From Nitrospira sp. (GTDB lineage: Bacteria; Nitrospirota; Nitrospiria; Nitrospirales; UBA8639), in the NCBI GenBank assembly GCA_020430245.1, contig JAGQKG010000014.1, positions 1 to 34,037 of the forward strand: DNA of 34,037 nt. Reading direction: 5' to 3'. How positions within the stretch are numbered: position 1 is the stretch's first letter; each line of letters begins with the position of its first letter. This document shows positions 24,482 through 32,394 of the stretch, one piece after another. Under the pieces are notes generated by a model. The model did no database searches. It saw nothing but the letters and a program-made list of their open reading frames with translations, and was not told where the DNA came from. The translations under genes were made by a program, and so were the position numbers.

Positions 24482-25995
24482 CACGTGTGCCTTCAATTCT
24501 AGGAATAGCTGGAACCATATTAGCCTTTGCAGGACTGGCTCTCCCCTTGGTCTATCCTACCGGAGGAAACCTCTCCTCAATCCTACTCGGTCTGGGGACA
24601 TTTTGCCTCCTTGGCTATTCCACCCTCCATTTTCGTCACCTCACCGCCTTAACCCGAACCCGGTCTACCCGACTCGGTGCACACAGCCTGTTTTCGGTTC
24701 TGCTTGCAGGCGTCGTCGTTACCTTACTCAATTTCCTTGCAGCCAAGCATGCACCGGAATGGGATTTCTCAGAGACACAAAATTTCACCTTAAGCCGACA
24801 GACCTATCAAATCCTTCGGACTCTTCCACAAGAAGTAAACTTAACGGTCTTCACTCATGAAGGAAGCCCGGGGTATGGCGGCTACCAGGATTTATTGACG
24901 ACCTATTCGAAGGAAAGTCCTCTCGTCACGCTAACCTTCATTGATCCGGAACGCCAACCAGATAAGGTAAAAGAGTATCAGGTGTCTCGCATCGATACGG
25001 TTGTCGTAGAAAGCGGTTCCCAAAAAGTCTATCTCCAGCGGGCCTCTGAAGCCGACATGACTAATGCGCTACTCCGCGTCACACAGGACAAGAAAAAGCG
25101 CATTGCCTTTGTCACGGGCCATGGCGAAAAAAGTTTATCTGATACCGAATCCTCAGGATTGTCTCGTGCCGGCGATGCCTTGACCAAGCAAGGCTATGCG
25201 ATCGGGACCGTGGATTGGCAAGACGCGGCTTCCGACGAAGCGGATGTCCTCATCGTGGCCTCATCCACAGAAGCGGTATCCTCTGAGGACCAACAGCGGA
25301 TCAGTCAATTTCTAAAAAAAGGAGGACGGGTGCTCGTGATGGTTGATCCAGCCAGTGACGCCGCGTTAGATCCCCTGATGACACCTTGGGGTATTCAATT
25401 GGGGAGCGGCATCCTGGCCGATGAACAAGATCGCTTAGGACGTGGGAGTCCCACCGCATTACTCGTTCGCACATTTACGACTCATGATATTACCGAAGAC
25501 TTCACGACTCCTATCCTGTTTCCCGTATCCCGCTCAGTGACTTTCGACGGGGCACAAGGGGAGACCTGGGAGTATGTGGCTTTAGCGCAAACGTCTCCGG
25601 AAAGTTGGGAAGAAACAGACTTAAAAAGTCCTCAACCCGAATTCACTTCGGGGCAAGACGCCAAAGGCCCGTTTACGGTTGCGGGCCTCTTGACCCGGAA
25701 ACCGGTCGACCAATCCCCAGGCGTTCAATCCGCCGTCCTCATTGTGGGAAATGCAGCATTTGCGGCCAATGGGTATCTGACCTATCCGGGAAATACGGAC
25801 TTTTTTTTAAAAGCTGTCGCCTGGCTTGCGCAAGAGGACGCCTTAGTTTCTCTGACGCCAAAAGACCCGGCCTTTCATCCATTTATCCCAAATCCTTCAC
25901 AGGAACAAGCACTCGTATTTTTTCAGGTCCTGTTCCTTCCACTTCTCACCTTATTTCTCGGTCTATCTATTTGGAAAAGGCGGCGGAGCCTGTAA
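24472..25995 (+). CDS. GldG-family ABC transporter auxiliary protein
   Basis: A 507-residue membrane-anchored protein of the GldG family (ABC_transp_aux domain). Two N-terminal membrane segments (about residues 10-60), a third at about 75-95 (LLAGVVVTLLNFLAA), a large extracytoplasmic region with NFTLSRQTYQILRTLPQEVN, IAFVTGHGEKSLSD and KKGGRVLVMVDPASD, and a C-terminal membrane segment (FFQVLFLPLLTLFLGLSIW) followed by KRRRSL. I chose the ATG at 24472, which overlaps the permease stop; the frame extends a further 12 codons upstream without homology. Translational coupling with the permease is likely. Confidence 0.92.
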   Translation: MEVTRVPSILGIAGTILAFAGLALPLVYPTGGNLSSILLGLGTFCLLGYSTLHFRHLTALTRTRSTRLGAHSLFSVLLAGVVVTLLNFLAAKHAPEWDFSETQNFTLSRQTYQILRTLPQEVNLTVFTHEGSPGYGGYQDLLTTYSKESPLVTLTFIDPERQPDKVKEYQVSRIDTVVVESGSQKVYLQRASEADMTNALLRVTQDKKKRIAFVTGHGEKSLSDTESSGLSRAGDALTKQGYAIGTVDWQDAASDEADVLIVASSTEAVSSEDQQRISQFLKKGGRVLVMVDPASDAALDPLMTPWGIQLGSGILADEQDRLGRGSPTALLVRTFTTHDITEDFTTPILFPVSRSVTFDGAQGETWEYVALAQTSPESWEETDLKSPQPEFTSGQDAKGPFTVAGLLTRKPVDQSPGVQSAVLIVGNAAFAANGYLTYPGNTDFFLKAVAWLAQEDALVSLTPKDPAFHPFIPNPSQEQALVFFQVLFLPLLTLFLGLSIWKRRRSL

Positions 25996-25996
25996 T

Positions 25997-27370
25997 ATGA
26001 TCAATCCTGTTCGAATGACGCTCATTCTGGCTCTGGTCGTTCTCGGCTTGGGAGGCTATATCCTTTTCATTGATATCCCTCAATCCCGGCAACTGGAAAA
26101 ACAGGAAACCCAGGAACGACAGATCCTGCCGTTTGATGACCGGGCGATCACGCAGATCACTTGGGCCACGCCCACGGACACCATCCGTCTCGAACGTGAC
26201 GACCAATGGCGGTGGATGATGACCGAACCCATGCGATCCCCCGCGGATGCAAGGGAAATTCGCCGGATTCTACGAGCCCTGACAATAGGAAAAATCAAAC
26301 GGCATATCGAGGATGGTCCAAGCAATTTGTCCACGTACGGGTTAGATCCTCCTTATCTCACCCTCAGCCTGACCACTCCGACCCAGACGCAGGAAATGGC
26401 GCTAGGGGATGCCGGACCCTTTGCTCCTTCCTTGTACGTCCAAACGAAACCTGAGAATCAGGTCGTACTGACCACGTTGGATGTGATGACCTTTGCTCAA
26501 AAGTCCCTCACGAACTTTCGTCTCAAAGACCTATTGTTTTTCGAGCGTGATCGAGTACTGGAGCTTCATATTCAGCTCGGATCAACCACGATGATCATCA
26601 CCCGAATGGCAGGAGCCCATAGCTTGACACCGAATTGGATATTTCAAAGTCCTGTGAAGGGGCCTGCAGACAAAACAGCCGTGGGCACACTCCTCATGGA
26701 TTTAGGAGGCCTGGCCGCCACAGGGTTCGTTGACACCGAGGAAGAGAAGAAACGGATTCTAGGGCAACCGGCCCGTATCCGGGCTACGATACAAGTCGTA
26801 GAAGGCGCACGCACGCACCATCTGGAACTCTATCAATTTGCTGATCCAGAAAAAGCCTATGCCGTCACGTCCGCCTCCGGCCCACTCTATGAGATTCCCG
26901 CGGGTATCCTGAAACCCATCACGCAAGGAATGTTCTATTTTCAAGACAAACGTCTCTTTGGCATGGAAGTCGCCGATATCGCGATGCTGACCGTTCACAC
27001 ACCACAGGATCATTATACCCTGATCAATCAACACGATGAGTGGATCTTGGAGGACAATCCGTCAGCAGAAGTGGACCAGGACATTGTGAAACTTTTTGTC
27101 AGTCGGATCGTGGACGCACCAGCGGAAATTTTTCACCCTGATTCCTCTCTCGCCTCAACAGACAATGGAATGGCCTCACCCAACGCCACCATTTCTGGCA
27201 TGGACCGCAAGGGACAGGAAATCGGACAATTAATTTTGGGAAAGAGGGAACGGGGACTGGTCTTCGCCAAGGGAGCAAGCTTGCCAGGTTTATACCAGGT
27301 CCGATCGACTATTCTGGATCAAATACCCTTAAAAACCGAACTGATACGGCAAGCCGGCTCAACCGAATAG
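25997..27370 (+). CDS. DUF4340 domain-containing membrane-anchored protein
   Basis: A 457-residue protein with one N-terminal membrane segment (TLILALVVLGLGGYILFI) and an extracytoplasmic DUF4340 region. Repeated blocks begin ITQITWATPTDTIRLERDD and YGLDPPYLTLSLTTPTQ, the usual DUF4340 pattern of a beta-rich unit followed by ADAREIRRILRAL-type helix. It starts one base after the GldG stop. DUF4340 genes commonly follow gldG-like genes, so it is probably a subunit or cargo-interacting part of the same system; its function is unknown. Confidence 0.9.
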   Translation: MINPVRMTLILALVVLGLGGYILFIDIPQSRQLEKQETQERQILPFDDRAITQITWATPTDTIRLERDDQWRWMMTEPMRSPADAREIRRILRALTIGKIKRHIEDGPSNLSTYGLDPPYLTLSLTTPTQTQEMALGDAGPFAPSLYVQTKPENQVVLTTLDVMTFAQKSLTNFRLKDLLFFERDRVLELHIQLGSTTMIITRMAGAHSLTPNWIFQSPVKGPADKTAVGTLLMDLGGLAATGFVDTEEEKKRILGQPARIRATIQVVEGARTHHLELYQFADPEKAYAVTSASGPLYEIPAGILKPITQGMFYFQDKRLFGMEVADIAMLTVHTPQDHYTLINQHDEWILEDNPSAEVDQDIVKLFVSRIVDAPAEIFHPDSSLASTDNGMASPNATISGMDRKGQEIGQLILGKRERGLVFAKGASLPGLYQVRSTILDQIPLKTELIRQAGSTE

Positions 27371-27491
27371 ACTTTCACCTCATCCCTTCATCACCGTCTC
27401 AGGCATTGAAAGATATACCTGCTCCTTTTGCATGAGGGAAGCAACAGATGAGCACATCATAAAGAAAGCCTATGCTTCCAGAACCCCTCTC

Positions 27492-27686
27492 TTAACGTGT
27501 GGGAGCTTGTTGACCTTCTTCCTGGCCCATCTTTTTGAAGAACCGATCGGAATCCTGCTGAATGTCTTTTTTTGATGGATCCGATTGAGGTTGTGGTGCG
27601 GAAGAACACCCCACCATCATTCCGCCCATCAGAAAAACTGAACATATGATGACGGTCGCCTGAGTTATGGCCTCACTCTTATTCAT
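27492..27686 (-). CDS. Small lipoprotein, unknown function
   Basis: A 64-residue protein with a lipoprotein signal (TVIICSVFLMGGMMVGC, lipobox MVGC, Cys27) and a short, charged mature part (KKDIQQDSDRFFKKMGQEEG). GGAGGGGAA lies about 5 bases before the ATG, a strong ribosome binding site that supports the call. No family is recognisable. It is divergent from the transketolase gene and convergent with the DUF4340 gene. Confidence 0.68.
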   Translation of the reverse strand: MNKSEAITQATVIICSVFLMGGMMVGCSSAPQPQSDPSKKDIQQDSDRFFKKMGQEEGQQAPTR

Positions 27687-27873
27687 GATCGTTCCCCTCC
27701 AGAATCAATTAACCGCAGGATGGATATTCTTAGAACAGTCAGAGCCATCATACCCTACATCGGACAATGATCATCGATCAATACTGCTACTTAAATTGAC
27801 TGAGATATAGGGGTCTGCTACCGTTTTGTGGTCTTCAAGTCTCACGATTACATCCTTGAGTGAGGAGCCAACC

Positions 27874-29733
27874 GTGACCACCCACGCTTCAGCCCAGCTT
27901 CCTGAACTCCTTCGTCAAAAAGCCGATCAACTTCGCATCCATAGCATCCAAGCCACCACTCAAGCGGGAAGTGGACATCCGACCAGTTGCTGCTCCGCAG
28001 CGGATATTGTGGCCACCTTATTTTTCTCGGTCATGCGATTTGATCCTAAAAACCCTCGCAACCCGGACAACGACCGGTTTGTCTTATCCAAGGGTCATGC
28101 GGCCCCGCTGCTCTATGCCGCCTGGGCGGAAGCCGGGTTATTCGACCCCACACAATTGCTCGGACTTCGGACGCTCGAATCGGACCTCGAAGGCCATCCC
28201 ACTCCCCGCTTGTCATTTGTTGATATGGCCACCGGATCTCTTGGGCAAGGCCTGTCAGTGGGTGTCGGCATCGCCTTAAATAATAAATACCTGGACAAGT
28301 CTCCAGCCCGAACCTATGTGGTATTAGGCGATGGGGAATCCGTCGAAGGGTCAGTGTGGGAGGCCGCCGATATTGCCAGGAATTTTCAATTAGATAATCT
28401 ATGCGGCATTGTGGACATTAATCGCCTTGGACAATCGGATCCCACTATGCTGGAACATGACCTAACCACGTACCAGGCCAGATGGGAAGGATTTGGCTGG
28501 CATACCATCTGCGTGGATGGGCACAATCACACAGCACTCCTCAAAGCCTTTGCAGAAGCTGCTCAGACCCGCACGACGCCTACCATGATTCTGGCCAAGA
28601 CGTTGAAAGGAAAAGGCATTTCTTTCGCCGAAGATCATCCGAATTGGCACGGAAAGCCTCTCAATACACAACAAGCGAAAGAAGTGATCAGCGCATTGAA
28701 TCAGACGTTACCATCCCCCTCTCCCCAGGTTTCCATAGCCCCGCCCATGCCGGTTCAACGGGCCCAAAATGCTATCCAACCACTCCCAGCCCCAACGTAT
28801 GGGGCAACCGATTTAGTGGCTACTCGAGAGGCGTTTGGAGAGGCATTAGCACAACTGGGAGAAGTCAATTCCCTTGTAGTCGCGTTGGACGCCGACGTAA
28901 AAAACTCGACCTTTACGGATAAATTTGGAAAACGTTTTCCTGAACGATTCTTTGAAAATTTCATAGCCGAACAAAACATGGTGGGCACGGCATCAGGTCT
29001 GGCCGCATGCGGGAAAATTCCCTTTGCCGCCACATTCGCCTGCTTTCTCACACGCGCCTATGATTTCATTCGCATGGCGGCCATCAGTCAGACCAATATT
29101 AAACTCATGGGTTCACACGTTGGAGTCAGTATTGGCGAGGACGGTCCATCACAAATGGGCTTGGAAGACCTCGCGATGATGGCGGCTCAGCCGGGAGTGG
29201 CCATCCTGTATCCCTCCGATGCCATGTGCGCCTATCGGCTGGTTGAAGCCATGGCCAATCACCAGGGCATGGTGTACATGCGAACAGGGCGACCCAAAAC
29301 TCCAATACTCTATGGGACCGAGGAGTCCTTCACGATTGGCGGCTCCAAAGTCCTCCGTCAAAGTGCCACCAAGGACCAGCTAACTATCGTAGCCGCAGGG
29401 GTCACCGTCTTCGAAGCACTCAAAGCCTATGATCAACTGCAAACCGTCGGAATTACCGTGAGAGTCATCGACCTCTATAGCGTGACCCCGATCGATAAGA
29501 CCACTCTGCTACAAGCCGCCAAGGCCACGAACAAGAGGTTCCTCACCGTCGAGGACCATTACCTGCATGGTGGAATCGGTGATGCTGTACTCAGCGCAAT
29601 GGCGGAGGAGGGAGTCCAGCTCACAAAAATGGGCATCCGCCAAATCCCACATAGCGGGAAGCCCGAGCAACTCCTCGATCATTATGGAATTAGCGCTAAG
29701 TCCATTGTCGAAAAAGTTAAACAATTGGTTTAA
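27874..29733 (+). CDS. tkt: Transketolase, animal/short type
   Basis: Thiamine-diphosphate enzyme that moves two-carbon units between ketose and aldose phosphates in the pentose phosphate network. At 619 residues it is about 45 residues shorter than the Escherichia coli type. Several motifs match the animal-like branch: SGHPTSCCSAADIV, GDGESVEGSVWEA, FIAEQNMVG (catalytic Glu), GVSIGEDGPSQMGLEDLAMM and ILYPSD. The GTG at 27874 is preferred because GAGGAG lies 7 bases upstream; a TTG at 27826 would add 16 unconserved residues. The Crp/Fnr gene follows after 12 bases, so the two are probably co-transcribed. Confidence 0.95.
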   Translation: MTTHASAQLPELLRQKADQLRIHSIQATTQAGSGHPTSCCSAADIVATLFFSVMRFDPKNPRNPDNDRFVLSKGHAAPLLYAAWAEAGLFDPTQLLGLRTLESDLEGHPTPRLSFVDMATGSLGQGLSVGVGIALNNKYLDKSPARTYVVLGDGESVEGSVWEAADIARNFQLDNLCGIVDINRLGQSDPTMLEHDLTTYQARWEGFGWHTICVDGHNHTALLKAFAEAAQTRTTPTMILAKTLKGKGISFAEDHPNWHGKPLNTQQAKEVISALNQTLPSPSPQVSIAPPMPVQRAQNAIQPLPAPTYGATDLVATREAFGEALAQLGEVNSLVVALDADVKNSTFTDKFGKRFPERFFENFIAEQNMVGTASGLAACGKIPFAATFACFLTRAYDFIRMAAISQTNIKLMGSHVGVSIGEDGPSQMGLEDLAMMAAQPGVAILYPSDAMCAYRLVEAMANHQGMVYMRTGRPKTPILYGTEESFTIGGSKVLRQSATKDQLTIVAAGVTVFEALKAYDQLQTVGITVRVIDLYSVTPIDKTTLLQAAKATNKRFLTVEDHYLHGGIGDAVLSAMAEEGVQLTKMGIRQIPHSGKPEQLLDHYGISAKSIVEKVKQLV

Positions 29734-29745
29734 GTATGACATTCA

Positions 29746-30441
29746 ATGCCTCCACCATCAAATCTTGACTCCATTCCGCTCTTTGCCTGCCTTTCTGATT
29801 CCGATCGAAGGGAACTGGCCAGCCACGCGATCGAAGTACCCATCCAAAAAGGACAATTTATCTTTCGAGAAGGCGATCCCGCCGAATGGTTTCATATCGT
29901 CAAACAGGGAAACGTGAAATGTGTGAAATCCTCACCTGAAGGACGGGACGTCACTCTCAAAGTCCTCATGCCCGGGGACCTGTTTTGTTGTGAAGCGTCC
30001 GCATTCGCAGGAGAAGGCCACCCCGGCTGCGCCCAATCCATGGGAGAAGGCACCATTGTCAAAATTCACCGAATGGTGATGCTGGATATAATCCAAAAAA
30101 ATCCTGATGCAGCGGTCAATATCATCAATTACTTGAGCCTCCGCCTGCGTGAATCCCAAGACAATGCCAAGGCCTTTGCCTTGGATCGTGCCGAACAGCG
30201 GGTCGCCTCCATCCTTGTCAACCTAACCCAGCGATCCGGCATCCAAGAGGCAACCGGCGTCCGCATTGGCGTACGACTAACCCATCAGGATTTAGCCGAT
30301 ATGGCCGGCCTGACGAAAGAAACCACAAGTCGCATTCTGAGCCGATTCAAAAAAAATCACGTGATTAGGGGAACAGGAAAAAAGTTGATCATTCAAGATC
30401 TCACCAGACTTCAGCACATGGCTCCCCATGCCTTTTCATAG
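29746..30441 (+). CDS. Crp/Fnr family transcriptional regulator
   Basis: A 231-residue regulator with an N-terminal cyclic-nucleotide-binding-like domain (about 12-125: FIFREGDPAEWFHIVKQG, VLMPGDLFCCEAS), a dimerisation helix (about 125-160) and a C-terminal winged helix-turn-helix (about 179-202: LTHQDLADMAGLTKETTSR). The recognition helix keeps the E192-x-x-S195-R196 set that in FNR reads TTGAT half sites. The N-terminal four-Cys cluster of FNR is absent; only Cys15 lies near the N-terminus, with others at 59, 81, 82 and 95. The cyclic-AMP-binding RxS set of CRP is also not evident. A DNR/NnrR-like nitric-oxide or redox role is possible. It is followed by a matching palindrome and nirK. Confidence 0.92.
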   Translation: MPPPSNLDSIPLFACLSDSDRRELASHAIEVPIQKGQFIFREGDPAEWFHIVKQGNVKCVKSSPEGRDVTLKVLMPGDLFCCEASAFAGEGHPGCAQSMGEGTIVKIHRMVMLDIIQKNPDAAVNIINYLSLRLRESQDNAKAFALDRAEQRVASILVNLTQRSGIQEATGVRIGVRLTHQDLADMAGLTKETTSRILSRFKKNHVIRGTGKKLIIQDLTRLQHMAPHAFS

Positions 30442-30518
30442 TTTCTCCTAAAAATCCTTCCTGCCATTTCCGGCCCTAAACCCACCTCAAGAGCTCCTGG
30501 GAAAATCTTTTTGCATTT

Positions 30519-30534
30519 AATGATCTATATCATT
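30519..30534 (+). promoter_or_regulatory. Fnr/Dnr-type operator upstream of nirK
   Basis: Perfect palindrome AATGAT-CTAT-ATCATT, matching the core TGAT-N4-ATCA of Fnr-family sites (FNR consensus TTGAT-N4-ATCAA). Its centre is at 30526.5. Relative to the -10 at 30555-30560 it is centred near -40.5, within one base of the -41.5 used by class II activators. The neighbouring regulator has the matching recognition residues. Confidence 0.72.
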
Positions 30535-30554
30535 GTTTTCCTCCTGTATTTCTT

Positions 30555-30560
30555 TAGAAT
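30555..30560 (+). promoter_or_regulatory. Predicted -10 element of nirK
   Basis: TAGAAT, four of six matches to TATAAT, correctly spaced from the Fnr-type site. A near-copy, TAGGAT, lies 10 bases downstream within the direct repeat TTCTTTAGAA/TTCTTTAGGA. No -35 hexamer is present, as expected for an activator-dependent promoter. The start would be near 30567, with a leader of about 77 bases. Confidence 0.5.
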
Positions 30561-30643
30561 TCTTTAGGATAAAAAAGAACAAATAGGAAAATTACAAGAG
30601 GTTTTTAACATTTTCCCAATTCTTCAGAAGGAGGAAATCATCC

Positions 30644-31687
30644 GTGACTCATGTAGCGTTCATCCACCCGAGGCGTCTAACACGTTTAATCTCTCTGGTC
30701 ATCATGTTGGGTGTTCTGGCCATGGGTACTATTTCACCCGTACAGGCTAAGGACATGCCAACCGTCCAGGCTCAATTGACGACATTGCCACACGTACCCG
30801 ACCCCATTACCCGAAAGGAGCCCGCACGAGTTCTTGTCAATGTCGAGGCCAAAGAATACGTAGGAACGTTGACAGATGAAATTCAATACAAATTTTGGAG
30901 TTTCAACGGGACCGTGCCCGGCCCCATGATTCGAGTCCGCGTTGGCGATACCGTCGAACTTCATTTAAAAAATCATGCCACCAATAAATACCCACATAAT
31001 ATGGATTTACATGCCGTGAATGGCCCTGGCGGAGGAGCCGGTGCAAACTTGGCGAGCCCAGGAGGAGAAAACGTGCTGAGTTTCAAAACCCTGAGGCCTG
31101 GGCTGTACATGTATCATTGTGCCTCACCAGTTCCAAATATCCCCGCTCATATCGCCAACGGAATGTACGGGATGATCCTGGTGGACCCTGAAGAGGGACT
31201 TCCCAAAGTGGATCATGAATATGCCGTTGTTCAAAGCGAGTTCTTTACAGAGCCAAGCAAGGAGAAAGGTCTGTACGAACTTTCAATGGAAAAGGGGCTG
31301 GCGGAACACCCGGATCATGTCGTGTTTAATGGGAAAGTCGGTGCCTTGACCGGAAAGGGGGAACTCATTGCCAAAGTCGGTGAAACCGTACGACTCTATT
31401 TTGGCAACATTGGTCCCAACAGCGTCTCTTCGTTTCACATCATCGGCGAGGTATTTGACAAAGTCTATGTCGACGGAGCCATTGGTGGGTTGATGAACCA
31501 AAATGTTCAAACGACCCTAGTTCCATCCGCAGGCTCAGCTATTATGGAATTCAGGATGGATACGCCTGGGGCCTATCTGTTAGTTGATCATAGTATTTTC
31601 CGGGTGGCAAAGGGGGCCTTAGGCATTTTGTCGGTAGAAGGTAAGGATGACTTTTCAATCTTTAATCCCATGGACCCATCCAATTAA
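30644..31687 (+). CDS. nirK: Copper-containing nitrite reductase
   Basis: Periplasmic trimeric enzyme that reduces nitrite to nitric oxide. The 347 residues have a signal peptide (core LISLVIMLGVLAMG, predicted cleavage after SPVQA at 35) and two cupredoxin domains. All copper ligands can be placed: type 1 H118, C159, H169, M174; type 2 H123, H158, H316; catalytic D121 and H265. These lie in YPHNMDLHAVNG, MYHCASP, PAHIANGMYG, SSFHIIGEVF and LVDHSIF. There is no C-terminal heme or extra cupredoxin domain. The start is GTG with a strong AAGGAGG about 9 bases upstream. An Fnr-type site precedes it and an intrinsic terminator follows, so it is monocistronic. In nitrite oxidisers, its role (nitric oxide signalling, detoxification or anaerobic use) is unsettled. 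Confidence 0.95.
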   Translation: MTHVAFIHPRRLTRLISLVIMLGVLAMGTISPVQAKDMPTVQAQLTTLPHVPDPITRKEPARVLVNVEAKEYVGTLTDEIQYKFWSFNGTVPGPMIRVRVGDTVELHLKNHATNKYPHNMDLHAVNGPGGGAGANLASPGGENVLSFKTLRPGLYMYHCASPVPNIPAHIANGMYGMILVDPEEGLPKVDHEYAVVQSEFFTEPSKEKGLYELSMEKGLAEHPDHVVFNGKVGALTGKGELIAKVGETVRLYFGNIGPNSVSSFHIIGEVFDKVYVDGAIGGLMNQNVQTTLVPSAGSAIMEFRMDTPGAYLLVDHSIFRVAKGALGILSVEGKDDFSIFNPMDPSN

Positions 31688-31706
31688 ATCTTGGTATTCA
31701 AGAACC

Positions 31707-31756
31707 AAGGGGGCCTGGGTACGAGAGTACACCCAGGCCCCCTTCTCTTTTTTCAC
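31707..31756 (+). terminator. Intrinsic terminator of nirK
   Basis: Perfect 14-base arms AAGGGGGCCTGGGT/ACCCAGGCCCCCTT around a 10-base loop, followed by a T-rich tract (CTCTTTTTTC). It begins 19 bases after the nirK stop. On the minus strand the hairpin is not followed by a T-run, so it would end the cupin transcript poorly. Confidence 0.92.
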
Positions 31757-31788
31757 ACCAACAATATGGGTCAATCTGTTCCCAAGCC

Positions 31789-32109
31789 TTACCCGGGATT
31801 GGGAGCCATAAAGACCAGCACCCGAAGCCGGCTGGTCGTATGGTTCGCTACGCCATGCTCCTCCCCGGCCGGAGCCATCGTGCTCTCCCCTTCGCCCAGT
31901 ATCCGGCTTTCACTCCCGACCCGAAACGTGCCCTCCCCTTCTAAGACTAAATAGACTTTGTCCTGGTCGGCATGCACATGGCCTTTTTGTTCCTGCCCTG
32001 GCTCAAAACCATACACATCACAAAAGAATCTCGGTGATTGAAACACATTCTGCTTCTTCATTTTTTCACTCGAAAACGGTCTGTAGTCTTTGACATTCAC
32101 CACATTCAC
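31789..32109 (-). CDS. Small cupin-domain protein
   Basis: A 106-residue single-domain cupin. Motif 1 GHVHADQDKVYLVLEGEG supplies the usual two His and a position occupied by Asp/Lys where Glu is common; motif 2 PAGEEHGVANH supplies the final His. Metal binding is therefore plausible. FFCDVYGFEPGQEQKGHVH at the N-terminus is typical of small stand-alone cupins, whose substrates are mostly unknown. The start is GTG with AGGAGG 8 bases upstream. It is convergent with nirK, and the pairing may be chance. Confidence 0.85.
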   Translation of the reverse strand: MNVVNVKDYRPFSSEKMKKQNVFQSPRFFCDVYGFEPGQEQKGHVHADQDKVYLVLEGEGTFRVGSESRILGEGESTMAPAGEEHGVANHTTSRLRVLVFMAPNPG

Positions 32110-32253
32110 TTTAATGCCCTCCTCAATTGAACAATGCCGACATTAACTCAACCATCTCTTAATAAATCCTCGAATAATCCTCAACAATCTCTGTTCCCAA
32201 CCACTCCCTCACCCTTACGGATCTGTCCAAGACGATTTCATATGCCAGAAACC

Positions 32254-32284
32254 TTGAAGGATCATGGGTTCAGTCTGATATGAT
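32254..32284 (+). promoter_or_regulatory. Candidate promoter of the DsbA-like gene
   Basis: TTGAAG (32254-32259), a long 19-base spacer, and extended -10 TG-A-TATGAT (hexamer 32279-32284). The start would be near 32291, leaving a leader of about 104 bases. The rest of the 285-base gap up to 32394 has no other feature I can support. Confidence 0.32.
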
Positions 32285-32394
32285 GGGGTAAATCGAAAGC
32301 GCCCCCAAGTACTCGGTATGTTACCCGAACAGGCTGCGGCGATTCGAGAGAAATAATGCAGAAATTTAGGTCGACAACCAAGAAAGGATCACGC

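Noticed and set aside
27768..27780. TGATC-ATC-GATCA palindrome upstream of transketolase, resembling a second Fnr-type site
   Set aside because: The half sites TGAT and ATCA are separated by five bases, not the four required by Fnr-family dimers, and no well-placed promoter is evident.
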